From Podarcis raffonei (Eukaryota; Chordata; Lepidosauria; Squamata; Lacertidae), in contig NC_070607.1 in the NCBI RefSeq assembly GCF_027172205.1, positions 37,470,069-37,534,068 of the forward strand: a DNA stretch of 64,000 nt, given 5' to 3'. Under the pieces are notes generated by a model. It did no database searches. It saw only the letters and a program-made list of their open reading frames with translations, and was not told where the DNA came from. Shown one piece after another: positions 12,061-24,546 of the stretch (position 1 is its first letter; each line of letters starts with the position of its first letter). A program made the position numbers and the translations under genes.

Positions 12061-13203
12061 GATAACCCCCTAATCCTATGTGATAAACCCCACTGGGTTT
12101 AATGGGGTTACTGTCTAATGATATTTACTGATTCATTTTGTATAGTAGACCAGCTACAGCCACTGTTCTGAAAAGCAAATAAAAGTAATTACTTTCTGAC
12201 TTCAGTGTGCTTACACACACAACTGGATCCTCCTAATTTGTTGTCAGTTAGTTGGGTGAGAAACCTTTCCCCTAAGCCATACACCAAGGAAGTATCAGTG
12301 CTGCATTGGATGCAGTTGCTGTAGTTTGCTCACTTGTGGTCTATATTCAAGTATGGTGGAACCATTTCAATGGTTGCCATCCCTTGCTTGCCAAGGGGCA
12401 AAATTAGGCCTCTGCAGGCTTATGAGGTGGAAGAGCAAGAATAGTGGAGACAGGTTAGGACTGTGAAGGGTTGTCAAAGAGCAGCAATCCCATTCTGTTT
12501 TGTTTGCTGTGCTGAAATAACTTAGATTGCACATTACGAGAAAAGGTACAATATACATGAATTGATCTTTGAATCTTTCAGAGGAATTGCAAGTACAAAT
12601 GAATCCAATTGGAATCATGTGTATACTTAATTGGGGAGTATCGTCAGCAGAAATCTGCACAAATGGAAAAGTTCCTCAAAAGTTGTTTTTGTCTGCAAAA
12701 ATTACTTCTGCTTTCATATGCTTTGTGCCATAGGTAATATAATTGGCAATAAGAATGTAACAGCTTAACTAGTAATGTTGAACTAGAACAGGTGTTCATT
12801 ATCTATACCTTCTGGAAAAAATGAATACATTTTTGTTTCGAAAAACCTTTATAGCTGGATGAAAATGTCTCTGCCTTTAGGTGTTCATTTTGTTTCTAAA
12901 TCTATCTTTAGTTATTATTTCTGGTACTTTTTTTTTTAATGATTCATAGCTGTTTTTATGGTACGTTTGTAAATGAGTCACATTTAAAAGGCAGTTCAAA
13001 AAATTAATAATAATGATAATAACGGTAAAAAACTGGATTTTTCTTATTTATTATAATCATCATTTGCACAGATCTCTTTTTGTCAGTGAAAGTGTGTGAA
13101 TGTATAATTGACCTGAATCAACAAGAAGGAAAATTCAGTCAACCCACATGGTACTAAAGCTAAATGTGTACCATTAATGTTTTCAGACAATGAGCTATTT
13201 AAC

Positions 13204-13333
13204 ATAGGGGTGGGAACATTTGGCCCTCCAGAAGTTGTTGGGCTACAGTTCGCATCAGCCCCAGCCAGTATGGCCAATGACCAGGGATGATAGTGGTAGT
13301 TTGGCAATATCTGGAGAACCAACGGTTCCCCAT
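13204..13333. mobile_element. hAT-like MITE, 'ttgtagtcc' family
   Basis: It runs from aggggtgggaacatttggcc to ggttccccata, with the internal arms 'gttgttgggctacagtt' and 'tagtggtagtttggcaat' in opposite orientation. It is a diverged member of the family described at 3560-3702. Confidence 0.7.
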
Positions 13334-13954
13334 ACTATTTTGTGTTACAATATAAAAATTGTGAAAAAGGAAAATATAAGTATAAAGTGACCATTTAGAA
13401 AAGAATATATTAAGAATTGGCTTATCAGAAGCCTTACTCTGGAACTTGTGCAAATGTGAGGGGGGAAACAAGAACCTACTTTTCTGGATTCTCCCCTTTT
13501 CTCACACAGTGCTAATTTGTAAGTCAGAAACATCCCTTCTGTGACTGGAAAAATCTTTAAACGGCACTTCTGGCTACACTGCAGTGTGTTCTTTTTTATG
13601 TAACCATACACCACTGGTTGTGTTCAGTTATGCTGGCATTCTGGGAACATGATAGTTTCTCCAGAGATTTTAAATTGGTATGACAAGAGAGTCAACACCG
13701 CTCACTTTGTGTGTCTGTGTGTACAATATCAGTCCCTCCCTCCCCACATCTGCTCAAACAGGTTTAACAGATTTCTATTAACGTTTCAGAATTACAAGAC
13801 CCAGCTAGAGAGAAAGGAAAATAGCTTGTGTGCCAAGAACAAAAATGGTTTAATTATGTCACCTTTGAATTTCTAAGCCATCTCATGTGGGTGACAATAC
13901 CATCACTGAGTACAGCTGTTTTGGGGGGAAGGGAGGCAGGAGCAACCAAATAGG

Positions 13955-14095
13955 GCAGGGCTTTGTTTTTCCAGCAGGAACTCACCAGAGCTCAGTTCTG
14001 GCATCTCTCAAGTGGGTGCCATTGTCATTCTAAGAGAACAGGGGAGGCGTTTGTGGTGAGTTCCGGCAACTGTTTTTCTAGGAAAATAGCACTGA
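13955..14095. repeat. Interspersed repeat shared with 54270-54480
   Basis: The blocks 'ggaactcaccagagctcagtt', 'gggtgccattgtcattctaagagaaca' and 'ctaggaaaatagcact' recur near 54290-54480. Inverted 'aactcacca'/'tggtgagttcc' segments suggest a MITE. The family is not assigned. Confidence 0.55.
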
Positions 14096-14830
14096 AATGG
14101 AGGATATTTTGCCAGCAAAAGTATTCTGTAATAGCAGTACTTCAACAATGTACTATATTTTATATTTCCACATCCTCCAGCATTTCCCAAATGAAGATAA
14201 GGATGGTCTTGTGTTCTCCTTTGTGTCTCCACACCAAATATCACTGGTCCTGCCACTATTACACATTGCTGTCTACAGCAGCATAAAATGATCGCCTTAG
14301 TGGGATTACTACAGACTGCTTCCAGCTCCACAGTCACTGTAGAAAATTGCTGTTTGTAGGAAATTTGGACCTTCTTTTTGAGCCTTTTCTTTCACCATCA
14401 GGAAGGAATATAAATTTCTTCATTAAATCTTGTTCCCCACAGTCTCTTTGGGAGATGGTGTATGGCTATCTGGCTTGTTCAGGTTGATACGTCAGGTAAC
14501 AAAGAAAACCAGATGAATTGCTTTTCTTTTTGGTTTCTTTTTCTGTCAAGCGCTCAGAAATGGATGAGTGAGCAGTCCAGGCCATTTACAAGAAAGAAGT
14601 GTGATTCCTTTTTACAAGAATTGTTTTTAATGTAGGCAGTTTGTTGAGGGAAGCAGGGGAAAATACCTCACAGGTTTAAGTCAGAAAATATCAAATGCAC
14701 CCTCTTTGGAATTCTTCCAGTGGGGACCAATTCATGGAATTCTGTCTTTAGAATCATATGTCTCTTTGCCTGAAACCATATACCCAGAAGCCTACTGGGT
14801 ACCATACTGTCTCCAAGTCCACCAATGCCA

Positions 14831-15175
14831 TGAGAACATAGGAAGCTGCCTTATAGCGTGTCAGACCATGGCTCTATTTAGTTCAGTACTGCCTATATCA
14901 GGCATAGGCAAACTCAGCCCTCCAGATGTTTTGAGACTGCAGTTCCTATCATCTCTGACCAGTGGTCCTGTTAGCTAGGGATAATGGGAGTTGTAGTCCC
15001 AAAACATCTGGAAGGTCGAGTTTGCCTATGCCTGGTCTACATCAACTGGAAGCTGCTGTCCAGGGTTTCAGGAAAGCACTTTTTCAAGCCCTACTTGGAG
15101 ACCCCAGAACCTTGAACCTTGGACTTTCTGCATGCAAGGCAGATGTTGTCCCACTGGGCCATGGTCCTTTCCTAA
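14831..15175 (+). repeat. SINE/LINE-end copy split by a MITE
   Basis: The left part 'gagaacataggaagctgcctta...cagaccatggctc' and the right part 'tttctgcatgcaaggcagatg...ccactgggccatgg' are the two halves of a common reptile retroposon, interrupted by the MITE at 14899-15034. The source family is not assigned. It is a nested insertion. Confidence 0.6.
14899..15034. mobile_element. hAT-like MITE, nested, with terminal inverted repeats
   Basis: The terminal inverted repeats are caggcataggcaaactc and gagtttgcctatgcctg, 17 bases and perfect. Flanking 8-mers gcctatat and gtctacat differ at two sites and look like an aged 8-bp target duplication, typical of hAT elements. It sits inside the retroposon at 14831-15175. 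Confidence 0.85.
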
Positions 15176-16203
15176 TGTAAAAATTAGAGGGGAGTGAGGA
15201 TGGGAAAGTGAGAAACCAGTTGTGGGGTAATATAAGGCAGCAGCTTTATAAAGCTCCTCTGATCTTCAACTATATCTACGCACAGACTGTAACCTCTTTC
15301 CCTCTCTCTTCACACCCACTAAACAATATAGAAACCTAAAAATAAAGAAAAAGTACTTTTCACAAATGGGATTGTTACGGAAAGAAAAACTGTGGGAGCA
15401 ACAACAATTGTTTGCAAGTGCCAGTTATACTAATTTCATCAAGAGGAGAATTAAACAAGAAAGTGGGCATACAAATGATTTTTAAAATTGTGATAAAGAG
15501 GGGAAGAGTTGAGAACAAAGAAGATGTGCATTCAGCTTTGGGGTTTTCAAATGCTTAAATCCTTCGTAAAGCGATCAGTGAATCTGAGGCATTCCTTTTC
15601 AGTACTACACATTTCTTAAAATTGAATCTGCTTGGTAATTTTCCACATTCCCCAGTCTTCGGCTACGTCTTACACACAAACACACGCAAGTGATAACCTG
15701 ATTTCTATAGCAGCTTTAATGTTCTAGTCTTCACTTTGAAATCACTTTGTCCTGCTGATCATCTCTCATCCCCTGCTTCTTGCTGCAGCCACGCTTTGCG
15801 CAGCAAACTCATCTCTCCTTGGCCCCTTTCTCTTTCAACTGTGTCCTTTGCCATGAAGCACCTGCCTAGAACAGCTTCCCCATCATTGTCAGGGACTTTT
15901 CCACTGATTTATTATTAATTTTGCAGTTGTTACCCAGCTGTATGAAGACTAGGTGGATGCTTTTTGGATAGAGATCATGCTATAATAATGAGCTCCTCTC
16001 TGCCCCATGCCTGCACCACTTAGATTTATTTAAGACAAAATTAGTGGGCTCAGCACCCCCATCTCCCCCAAAATCATATGTGAAATGGCAAACACCAGCA
16101 AATCTATCACATCAATGTCCTGATAGTTTACAAAACTTTTTATTTTAAAAACAATGCATTATTTGTAGGCTCTGCATTTCATCTATTTCTTTATTTTGGG
16201 GGG

Positions 16204-16243
<40 letters not shown>
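16204..16243. repeat. (CA)n microsatellite
   Basis: About 40 bases of CA dinucleotides. Confidence 0.96.
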
Positions 16244-16245
<2 letters not shown>

Positions 16246-16912
16246 ATTTAGAGATTTTTAAAACAGAATCCACTGCAACAAGATTTAACTTGGCTTATCC
16301 ATTTGGTGTGATTGGTTTATTGTACTGGCTCAAGACTAGCTTAATTAAAAAATTAAATTAAATTAAAAGCATTTGGGAAGCTTTGGGAAAGGGCCTCTAT
16401 TCCCTCCTACAAGTTCTCCTTTAAGAGAGCTGCTTCCACACAAGGCATGAAGTGGAGCGTTTCCATGCCTTGTTCACTTGTTTGACTTTTTGGCAAGGCA
16501 TTTCCTCCACTGGTATATGGCTGCTTACCTCATCTTCACCGCTCATGTACATGCCTCTGACTCCTCAACTTTTCTCTTTAGCAAAGGTTTGATACTCCAG
16601 GAGCTATAGCATTTCTGTGAGCACTGTCCATGCCCAGCTGGGACCTTGCCTGCACTATGTTCAAGAAGGGCTCTAAACCCATACCCAATGACCTAAGAGT
16701 AAGCTCTGTGAACCAAATAGGACTCTCTATTTTAAAACCATAGATCTTACTATGGAATCAGAAGAAACAATTTGGCTTCTTTCTGCTTTAAAAAGATGAG
16801 GGGGAGCAAGCCACTATACTTTTGCCCAGCAAGGAGGCTTATGTCCCTGATTTCTCCTCAGGTGCCAAGCAAATACAAGCTCCTTCTTCCCCTTCCTTTT
16901 CAGTTATATATC

Positions 16913-17092
16913 CAGTGCTATTTTTTCTTTTAAAAAATGTTTAGGGGTACTCTCATTTTGACTCAAGAAAATCATCATTTTATAGTTCAAATCAGGAAAA
17001 ATAAATACAGTAGATGGACAAAAGTACAAAGATTAACAAAATGTTTAGGAGTATGTGTACCCCTGCATTGTCCCCCCAGAAAAAAAGCACTG
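16913..17092. mobile_element. hAT-like MITE with perfect 8-bp target duplication
   Basis: The ends cagtgctatttttt and aaaaaaagcactg form terminal inverted repeats, and tatatatc flanks both sides exactly (16905-16912 and 17093-17100). Internal 'ggggtactc' and 'gtacccc' continue the symmetry. No coding capacity. Confidence 0.88.
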
Positions 17093-17212
17093 TATATATC
17101 TATTATCTGCATTTATGCAGCAACTCACCTCAGTTCACTGCAGATGTAAGTTCCTCTTCCCATCGGCACCTCATGGGCTGGCCGCACAGAAGCTGCTTAG
17201 AGCAAGCCTGGC

Positions 17213-17241
17213 TGTGTGTGTGTGTGTGTGTGTGTCTGTGT
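17213..17241. repeat. (GT)n microsatellite
   Basis: GT dinucleotides with one CTG interruption near the end. Confidence 0.92.
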
Positions 17242-18595
17242 GAAAGAAGCAGTCAAAGTTCCTGCCTGCTTAGACATCAGTCTCCCTCTCTCCGCCCATA
17301 CTAGCTTCCTCACTCACCACCTGACAATTCTGTTTCTTGTCAGTAAGGTGCCATGTACAGCCACATTTCAAGGATTGCACGAAAGGTGCCTTGAGTCTCA
17401 CTCAGCCCCAGGTGGCTATATTCCCCCATTAAGGTTTCTCTGTCAGACTTGATTGGCTTCAGGCTACAAAACGGTGAATGGGGATAAAAATTAAAACTGT
17501 GGCTTCTTTTACCCTGTCATGGCACTTTCCCTCCCCCTCCCACCTCTTGAGCGGTCGCTGTTCTAGTATATTTTGTAAAACAACTTTAATCATGAGGTGT
17601 TGAGTAATTCCTTTTTAGGAAAGGGAAGGAAAGGAGCAGGTTATAAACCAACTTGATAGTGAGGTTTTAAATCATTCATTAAAAAAGGGGGGAGCAGGTC
17701 AGTGCTGCAGTTTAGCATTGCACTAGTTTCTTCTCATTGGCACTGCGATGTGAATAACAATTCCTGCTATTCAGGAAGTTCCTTCATGGTGCCTCTATCT
17801 TCCATTTGGGATGGGATCAAAGAATGATAGAACTGCAGAGTTGGAAAGGTGCAATGCAGGAATCTTTTGCCTAATGGGGGGCTTGAACCCTACATTAGCA
17901 AGATCGTGATTCTTTCCTGTTTCATTGATTAAAAACAACCAAAAACAATACATGTTCCCAAGTTTTGTTTGGGAACTAACACAACTCATAATCCATATTC
18001 TGCATTTCAGGTCACATTCTCGTAATTGTTTGAACAAACATGTGAATCTTTCAGAACCTATAGACCCATTTTGTGTATGTTTGTGTGTCTAATGGCAATT
18101 TACCCTCTCCATCCTTTTCAAAACATATGTCACTGGGTATTTTCTCAACTCTTGTTCCAATTGATTTTTTTTATAGTAGATTAATCAAGTTCAGAAAGAC
18201 AACTCTGAGCTCTTCCAGACTTGCCCTTGCCCCACTACTTTTCCCTGGGGAAACCCGATCTTTCTTGCTGAATTGGAGCAAACATCAATTGAATTTTCTT
18301 AGGACTGACATTTGTTCTGATTTATCGCTAGAGTTGGTTTTCCTAGGGAAAGCAGCAGGGCAAGGGCAAAACCAGGTGTGCTTAGAAAGCCCTTGTCTGA
18401 ATTGTTTCCCACTTGTCTTGTGCTTTCTAGGCACAGGTCAAATGCAAGTCTGAATTAGCCCTCATCTTTTACTAAGTGGGATTGGAAAAAGTCCACTTTT
18501 ATTCCATTTGTAATTACTGTAGTTGTTTGAACAAAGGGATTTTAGAATGTGAGTACAACATAGTGACAAAGAAAATAAGAAGAATAGACAGTGGG

Positions 18596-18950
18596 TGGAA
18601 GAGATGGTTAGGGACCATGGAAAAACTGAAGGAGTTGGGTATGTTTAGCATGGAGAAGATAAGAGTGAGATATGAAATGACAGTTGTCTTCAAAGGCTAG
18701 AAAAATTGGAGCCGATTTGCTTTTTTTTCTGATCCAGAGGGTAGGACCTGAACCAACAGGATCAAATGACAAGAAAGTGGATTTTGGCCAAAAAAGGATT
18801 TTGGCCAACAAGGAGAACTGCTTGTTGATACAAGCTGCTCAACAGTGGGCAAGACTGTTGCAGAAGGTGGTAGGTTTTCCTTCATTGCAGGATTTTAAAC
18901 CAAGGTTTAAGGATGGCCAACTGATTCAGGGATACTGTAGCAGGGCCTCT
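18596..18950 (+). mobile_element. CR1 LINE 3'-end fragment
   Basis: The words 'ggtatgtttagcatggagaagat', 'gatccagagggtaggacctgaacca' and 'caaggtttaaggatggcca' match the same series at 38945-39250, in the same order. That copy ends in the octamer attctatgatt tail characteristic of CR1. This copy is older and has lost the terminal octamers. Confidence 0.7.
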
Positions 18951-19139
18951 TGTATGTAGTTTTAGAAAAAAGTGTTTTACAAAAGTTTTGTAAAATTTCA
19001 TCATATACTTTGAAAGCATTTTCCAGAAAAACCAGGTGTTGGGCTGATTAACATTTGATGTCCTTTTGATTGGATTTGTGGGAGCTGGGGGTTTAGTTTG
19101 TTCTTGTTTTCATTGTGTATTTTGTGTACTTCTTTTGTA

Positions 19140-19210
19140 TTTTTATGTTGTGAACCTCCCTGTGATCTTTGGATGAAGGGTGGTATACAAATTTAATAAA
19201 TAGTAATAGT
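19140..19210 (+). repeat. LINE 3' tail
   Basis: 'gtgaacctccctgtgatctttggatgaagggtggtatacaaatttaataaatagtaatagtaa' has the form of a LINE 3' UTR end with a short A/T-rich tail. Confidence 0.45.
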
Positions 19211-20154
19211 AAACTCTGATTTACCACTTAGCTTCACGAGGAGATACATGTTGAAAGAAAAAGCAAGAGAAAGAGAGAGAACAAAAAACAAACTCCAATT
19301 TACTACTTACCTTTATAAAGAAACAGATGTTTGTAAGATGTATCCAACCTTCTCTTTTCAATATAGTAAAACAAATAGTGAACCTTGGGGGGTGGGGAAT
19401 CAGCAGCACAAGCAATCTATTTCTCTGTACAACGTATAACTTACTATCTACAAAGGATACAATTTTAATGTCAGTTTCCAAACCATCACTGCTATTAACC
19501 TCAAGATAGCAAAATGAGCAAAAACTGACTGAGAATCTGAGACTGCAGGGATCACCAGTTTCTTTTCCTCTTCTTCTATTGTTAGACTTGGGTCTTCTAG
19601 TTGGTGTTGCTTTGCAGTTTCATTTACTTGAAAAGATTTGTTAGTAACCATTTAGCTAGACTAGTCACTTTCACATAAAATATGCTTTCCGCAGTTATTC
19701 CTTTCCTATTGTTATAATACTGTACTGTTCCTTTAGAATGTTCAAAATAGCTTTAACACAGGGCAGTCTCTAGAATAACGTCCACACCCAAACGAGATAT
19801 TGCCCTATATTCACCTAGATCTTCAGTCCCCTTACTATCTAGCAGAACTCTAGACATCACTATGTTTTGTATATTCCCTGTCTCCCTGAGCCCCACTAGC
19901 AGCCAGTTATGTGGGGTGGATTCAGCTCCACATGACACAATATAAAATTCTACTGAATGTTAGGGATTAAATGGTTAACAACACATCCACTGTTTTTAGC
20001 AGAAATCAGACATCAGGATAATAACTAGTTTGGCTCAACTTCAGCAATGGGAGAACATCAAATGGTCCTAGACCATTTATTACAATTACCCTGGGATGTC
20101 CAACCAGCTAATCTCAGTGACTGTGTAAATCTGGCAACCATGGATAGTTAGCTT

Positions 20155-20470
20155 TCATATGACTGCCCAGATCTTCTTCTTCTCTTCTTCTTTGGTGATC
20201 ACTCGTAGCCAAGTAAGATTGTCTTCCATAAACACGGTTTTAACAATGAGTCCGTAAGTGACTATGGAGGCCAATTCTGGATCCACAAGTCCTTCCACAG
20301 TGGGGACATTGGTTTCCGGGTGGGAGTTGATCACGGTGTGGATTTGCCATACGTGGCTTCCTCTTAGCATGTTTCTCCCTTGCGTCCTGAGTTTGAGTGT
20401 CTTCAAAACCCATGACACCTTTGGTAAAGGCTGTTCTCCAACTGGAGCACTCGCAGGCCAGTGTTTCCCA
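20155..20470 (-). mobile_element. LINE 3' end with C2H2-finger-type ORF tail (copy 1)
   Basis: On the minus strand this is the same sequence as 41900-42180 on the plus strand (ccgtgatcaactcccacccgg..., ctcactcgtagcc complement, GAA-rich tail). Both carry the end of an open frame that in the second copy encodes a CPHCG...SRIGLHSHLRTH finger. In this copy the finger frame is decayed. The finger plus a (GAA)n tail is typical of a non-LTR retrotransposon end, clade not assigned. Confidence 0.65.
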
Positions 20471-21921
20471 GTTGTCAGTGTTTATACTACATTTTTAAAT
20501 ATTTGCCTTGAGACAGTCTTTAAACCTCACCCTCAACCCCATTCTGCTCCCCCTGCAGCTGTGAATATGAAATACAGAGTCTTAAATTCTGTCAACATTA
20601 CCTGCTATAGAAAATTGAGCATAATATTATTGGACTGTTACTTCTTTGAATTATATATGCCTGGTGCTTTCAAAGTGTTCTTTAGAGGGCATTTCATTCA
20701 CACAGTACACTGAACTAGTCTTATTGATATCAATTCATTGAGAAGTTAAACCATTGACCAACTAAGGTTAATCTAGTTTGGAAGCAGCAAGTGCCATGTC
20801 AAAATGTTTAGAAAGGAAGCAGAAGACATGGAACCTATCCTGTGAACCATTCATATATATTGCAATTGTTTGAAACATTAGGTTAGTTGCTGACTTTGTG
20901 ATGCTTAGAGCTAACCAACTGAATTCAACAGAATGCAAGTTAGTCATGACTGAAGTCTCATTGGCTTCAGTTAGTCTACTCAAAGTACACCTAAGTTATA
21001 TTGCCTAGATATTATTTATAACTGGTTTTGAGATGAGATCTGTGAATAGCAGAGTCCATTGATCTTAGTGTTCCCAACTCTTCTCTACCAAAAAAAAAAA
21101 AAAAATGTTGCAGAGAAGTAGGAAAATAACTGGTTTGCATGCAGAAGTTCTCATGTTCAATCCTTGACATTCTGAGACACTGACCTGGTGCTCCGTTGCT
21201 AGTCAGTGTTGACAATGCTCTACTAGATTGACCCATAGACTGGCTTGGTAGAAGGCTATGTGCACATATTCTAGAATCTATGGAGACTAGATTTTTTATG
21301 TATGCACACTACACACAATCTAGATCTATTGCGCACATATATATATATATTTCCCCCTGAAAAGTGCTTCTTGAGAAACTGGTTTCATTCACTAAAGCTC
21401 ATTACAGATTGATTCTGCATTACCCTGAAGTGTGTCCATTTGGAAACAGATGTGGGTGGTTTCAGCAACGGGTGGTGAATCCCCATCTGCCCAATGAGGC
21501 TGTGGGTGGGTGAATGCCTAGAGCACAATCACCACTTCCTTCTTCATTTGCCTGGGGCATGTGCAGACAGGAAAAGGGTGGATAATCTAATCAAGGGCAG
21601 GGTTTTCACGCGATCTCAAGTAACCACAACCACCCTTGTGGATGACAGGATCTAGAATCAATCTACATTGAAAGTAGCTTGTTGAGGACTAGCACAAATG
21701 ATTCTGGACTGAGAAAAAACTGTATTTTTGTGATACAAATGGAATAGTGTGTACAGTGTCAGGCAGCTTCCTGTGTTCTTATGTTCACATTAATCCATCA
21801 AGATGTTTTCTAGTAGAAGCTCCATTTAAATTCCTAGAAGCTGCACAAGAGCTCAGCTGTGGGTTGTTCAGGAAAACATCCCTTAATCTGCACTACTATC
21901 AGCTCTGCGATCAATAATATA

Positions 21922-21995
21922 GCCCCAAGATAGCTCAGTCTGCAGAGCATGAGACGTTTAATCTCAGGGTTGTGGGTTTGAACCCCACGTTGGGC
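21922..21995 (+). repeat. tRNA-Lys-like SINE head / tRNA pseudogene
   Basis: The 74 bases fold as a tRNA: acceptor gccccaa/ttgggc, D-arm tagctcagtctgcagagc, anticodon arm tgagacgtttaatctca with a TTT anticodon, and T-arm gtgggtttgaaccccac with an intact B box. The base before the anticodon is G instead of the invariant T33, so it is not a working tRNA. The downstream 'aaaaagattcctgtgttg' resembles the tail phrase of the local CR1 ends, suggesting a CR1-mobilised tRNA SINE. Confidence 0.75.
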
Positions 21996-22852
21996 AAAAA
22001 GATTCCTGTGTTGTGTTTAGTCTTTAGGGCAACTCAAAGCTATTTTGTGTGTGTTTGTATCATTGCATTTAGTGATGATAATGAACACAGCATATAGTTG
22101 AAGAGGTGGATATGAAAGGATTATTTTCTGTTCCTTAAATTTAATTGCTATTTGCAATATAAGGTTATGGCTCTTGGCAAAACAGAAATATTACCCGATT
22201 ATATAACAAAAACTGAGTGGATTTCTATTTGAGGTGCATAAAATGTCCTGAACACAACAACCAAATAACTTTCTATATCATACGTCTTATGTGTGTGGCT
22301 TTCCTTTACTATTTCCTTCCTGCAAGAGCAACAACTACTAATTTTAGACCAACTTGCAATCTAGAGACTTATTTGTGTTTAGTGTCATTTTTCAGTTTCC
22401 ACGAAATCATGCGCCTGAGAGCCTTCAGATGTTAAATTTTCTAAAGTCAGCTATATCCTCTCACTAAGTGCTAAATTAAGGTTGTGCGTTTTAGACATCT
22501 TGAAAGCTTCTTGATAGGTATGTGACTTGTCTTTTAAAGGGCCCATGAGTCAACTATGTGGGGACTGTCCCAGTCCTGGCTCATACATGTTATTTCAGCA
22601 ACATGGTTGCCACTGCAAATTTGCTTCATCATGGCTGGCTCTTACCTCACAAAGGAATGTAGGAAAACTGTCTGTGCCACCTCCTGCCTTGACAGAGTCC
22701 ACTGATGTTGGCCAGAGAGGGATCTATGTGATGAGGGTTCTTTTGTGAGGAACATTCATATGCTACCTTGGCAAAATGAGAATGAGTCACAAGGAACAGT
22801 TTTAAGCAATGGCTTAGCCAGCCTGCAGTAGGTACTCCATGTCTGCAAAACA

Positions 22853-22968
22853 GGGGTAGGGAACTCGCGTCATTCCTGGCCATTGTCCATAATGTGTTAT
22901 AATGGGGGGGGGCTGATCAAAATGGTAAGTTTAGCAACACCTGGTGAGCCAAGGCCTCCCCACACCTG
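22853..22968. mobile_element. Degenerate hAT-like MITE
   Basis: It begins caggggtagggaac and ends with ccccacacctg, the eroded ends of the 'ttgtagtcc' MITE family. The internal part is poorly conserved. Confidence 0.45.
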
Positions 22969-22974
22969 CTGTAT

Positions 22975-23290
22975 TACTTATTTCTATATTTAATTTCTAT
23001 CCCCACCTCCCTCCCAAAGGAGCTCAAGACAGCAAACACACCCACATTTTAATAGCAAAAAAGCATTTAAGACATTATTTTAAAAAACAGTTACAATTTA
23101 AAACATTATTTCATCCATTATTTCATGGCAGTATTCTGCAGCCACCAAATGCCTGGGTAAAGAGGAATGTTTTTCAAATTCCTCTGGAAAGTTAATGACG
23201 ATGGAAGCAGAAACACCTCATTAGAGAAGGAATTCCACAAACAGGGAACCATCATTGAAAAGGCCCCGTCATGGGTCTACGCCAACTGGG
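22975..23290 (-). repeat. LINE 3'-end-like repeat
   Basis: 'aatttctatccccacctccctcccaaaggagctcaagacagcaaacac' and 'gagaaggaattccacaaacagggaaccatcattgaaaaggccc' are wording typical of amniote LINE 3' UTRs in antisense orientation. The clade is not assigned. Confidence 0.45.
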
Positions 23291-23922
23291 CAACTGTAGA
23301 AGAACAGGCGCTTGCAGCTGGAAAGGAATAGACCCCTATTAGAAACATTTTTGATCAAGTTTGATAAACTGGGGGCAGGGAGCCTCATAATTAGATTCTT
23401 CCCCTTCCTGGTGGCATTGGAAACTGATACAACTATAGAGACAAGATGTCAGGTATGGTGGAATTGTAACCAAATAAAAATTTCTCCATGTCTTGATTTG
23501 GGTCACACTTATCTTGCTGTTCATCATAATTGTGAATAATTTTTCCTTCAGCAAGACTATAGGGATCTTGAGATATCTTTGCCTTTACCTGGCTTTGGCT
23601 CACTTGGGTTATCTGTAGTTACTTGCTGTGCAGTTGCTTAGCTGGAAACCCTGCAGTCGATGCAGTTGATAACCATGATAGGCTCATATGATGAAATATT
23701 TTGCCTTTTAGAAGAGGATTCAGAAGATGGCATTCTGGTCTCATCTCAAGGTAAGAAAGGGGCACGAGAAATTAATGCCATGGTTGCAACTGCAGCTGTT
23801 TTGTTTTGTTTTTTAAATTGGACGAGAACTGAGAATGTTGAGGATACTTTGAGTTATTCTATTTGAAAATGCAGAATTTTGTTATGGTTGCAGACATCTT
23901 ATATTCAGTCCTAATAAGAAAG

Positions 23923-24546
23923 TCACTTTGCAACGTTTTGAGGAAAGTAAGACATTATATCGGAAGAATCTTCATTCACAGCATTTAAACAAGAGAGAAG
24001 TTCATCTGGTATTAAGGTCTGTTCTTGAATATCTTCATCTGAAAGTAGGGGCTTCCACTGGTTTTCTGTTGGCGTATGTGGCTCTTCATCTGTTGAGCTG
24101 ACCATGTTGCTCTGTCCACTTTTACTGTTGTTCAAAACAAGACTGATTTTATCAAATAAAAATGTATTTTCATTGGTACCAACAGTAGGCCATGTGGTAG
24201 CCATGGGAGTTGGGAAATCTTTTATTAAACTACTCGCAGGCAAAGCTGGGATGTTTGGTTTTTTATCTGGGCTTTGCGAATGTATTTCATAAGTACTGTC
24301 TTGTAAGACTGCTGGGCTGGAAATCTGAGGTTTGTAGCCATTTTCCTCCGTCGTGTCCGAATTGCCAACAAACAGTATGTCTTCTGGAATGTTAACATTA
24401 TCCAGAACTGCTTCTCTAGTTTCCTCTTTATGATCTACAACCTTATACTCCTTGTGTACCAGTGTCTCCTCCACTTCAGTTACGACAGCATCCTCATGAT
24501 CGATGAACAACCCAGTGGAATTGTGTGTTATGCCACCATTTTCCCC
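23923..24546 (-). CDS. IL23R: IL23R last coding exon, cytoplasmic tail
   Basis: This 624-bp exon runs from GENGGITHNSTGLFIDHED to the stop codon, 207 residues. It keeps ENGYKPQIS (human TGYKPQIS), ISLVLNN (human LSLILNQ), QTLIPDELLSCLNAVNE (human QTLLPDEFVSCLGIVNE) and SYFPQN (human TYFPQN). YKPQ and YFPQ fit the YxxQ STAT3-docking consensus. The protein ends four residues after the asparagine, shorter than the human end, which continues about a dozen residues. Confidence 0.95.
   Translation of the reverse strand, partial: GENGGITHNSTGLFIDHEDAVVTEVEETLVHKEYKVVDHKEETREAVLDNVNIPEDILFVGNSDTTEENGYKPQISSPAVLQDSTYEIHSQSPDKKPNIPALPASSLIKDFPTPMATTWPTVGTNENTFLFDKISLVLNNSKSGQSNMVSSTDEEPHTPTENQWKPLLSDEDIQEQTLIPDELLSCLNAVNEDSSDIMSYFPQNVAK

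Larger units (their letters stand above)
8179..23922. other. Interval between IL23R stop codon and IL12RB2 Ig exon
   Basis: This 15.7-kb stretch must hold the IL23R 3' UTR (right side) and the IL12RB2 promoter, 5' UTR and signal-peptide exon (left side), but none of these could be identified by eye. What is visible is repeats: a mariner-like MITE at 8840-9166, a MITE at 9515-9793, a solo LTR at 11715-12060, several hAT MITEs, CR1 and SINE fragments and microsatellites. Open frames here are short and do not resemble known proteins. Confidence 0.7.

Noticed and set aside
21922-21995. Functional tRNA-Lys gene
   Set aside because: The anticodon loop lacks the invariant T before the anticodon, and the context is that of a SINE.
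23312-23539. Plus-strand frame with VWWNCNQIK as an L1 ORF2 fragment
   Set aside because: The resemblance to the L1 WW.C motif is a few residues only, and the flanks do not support it.
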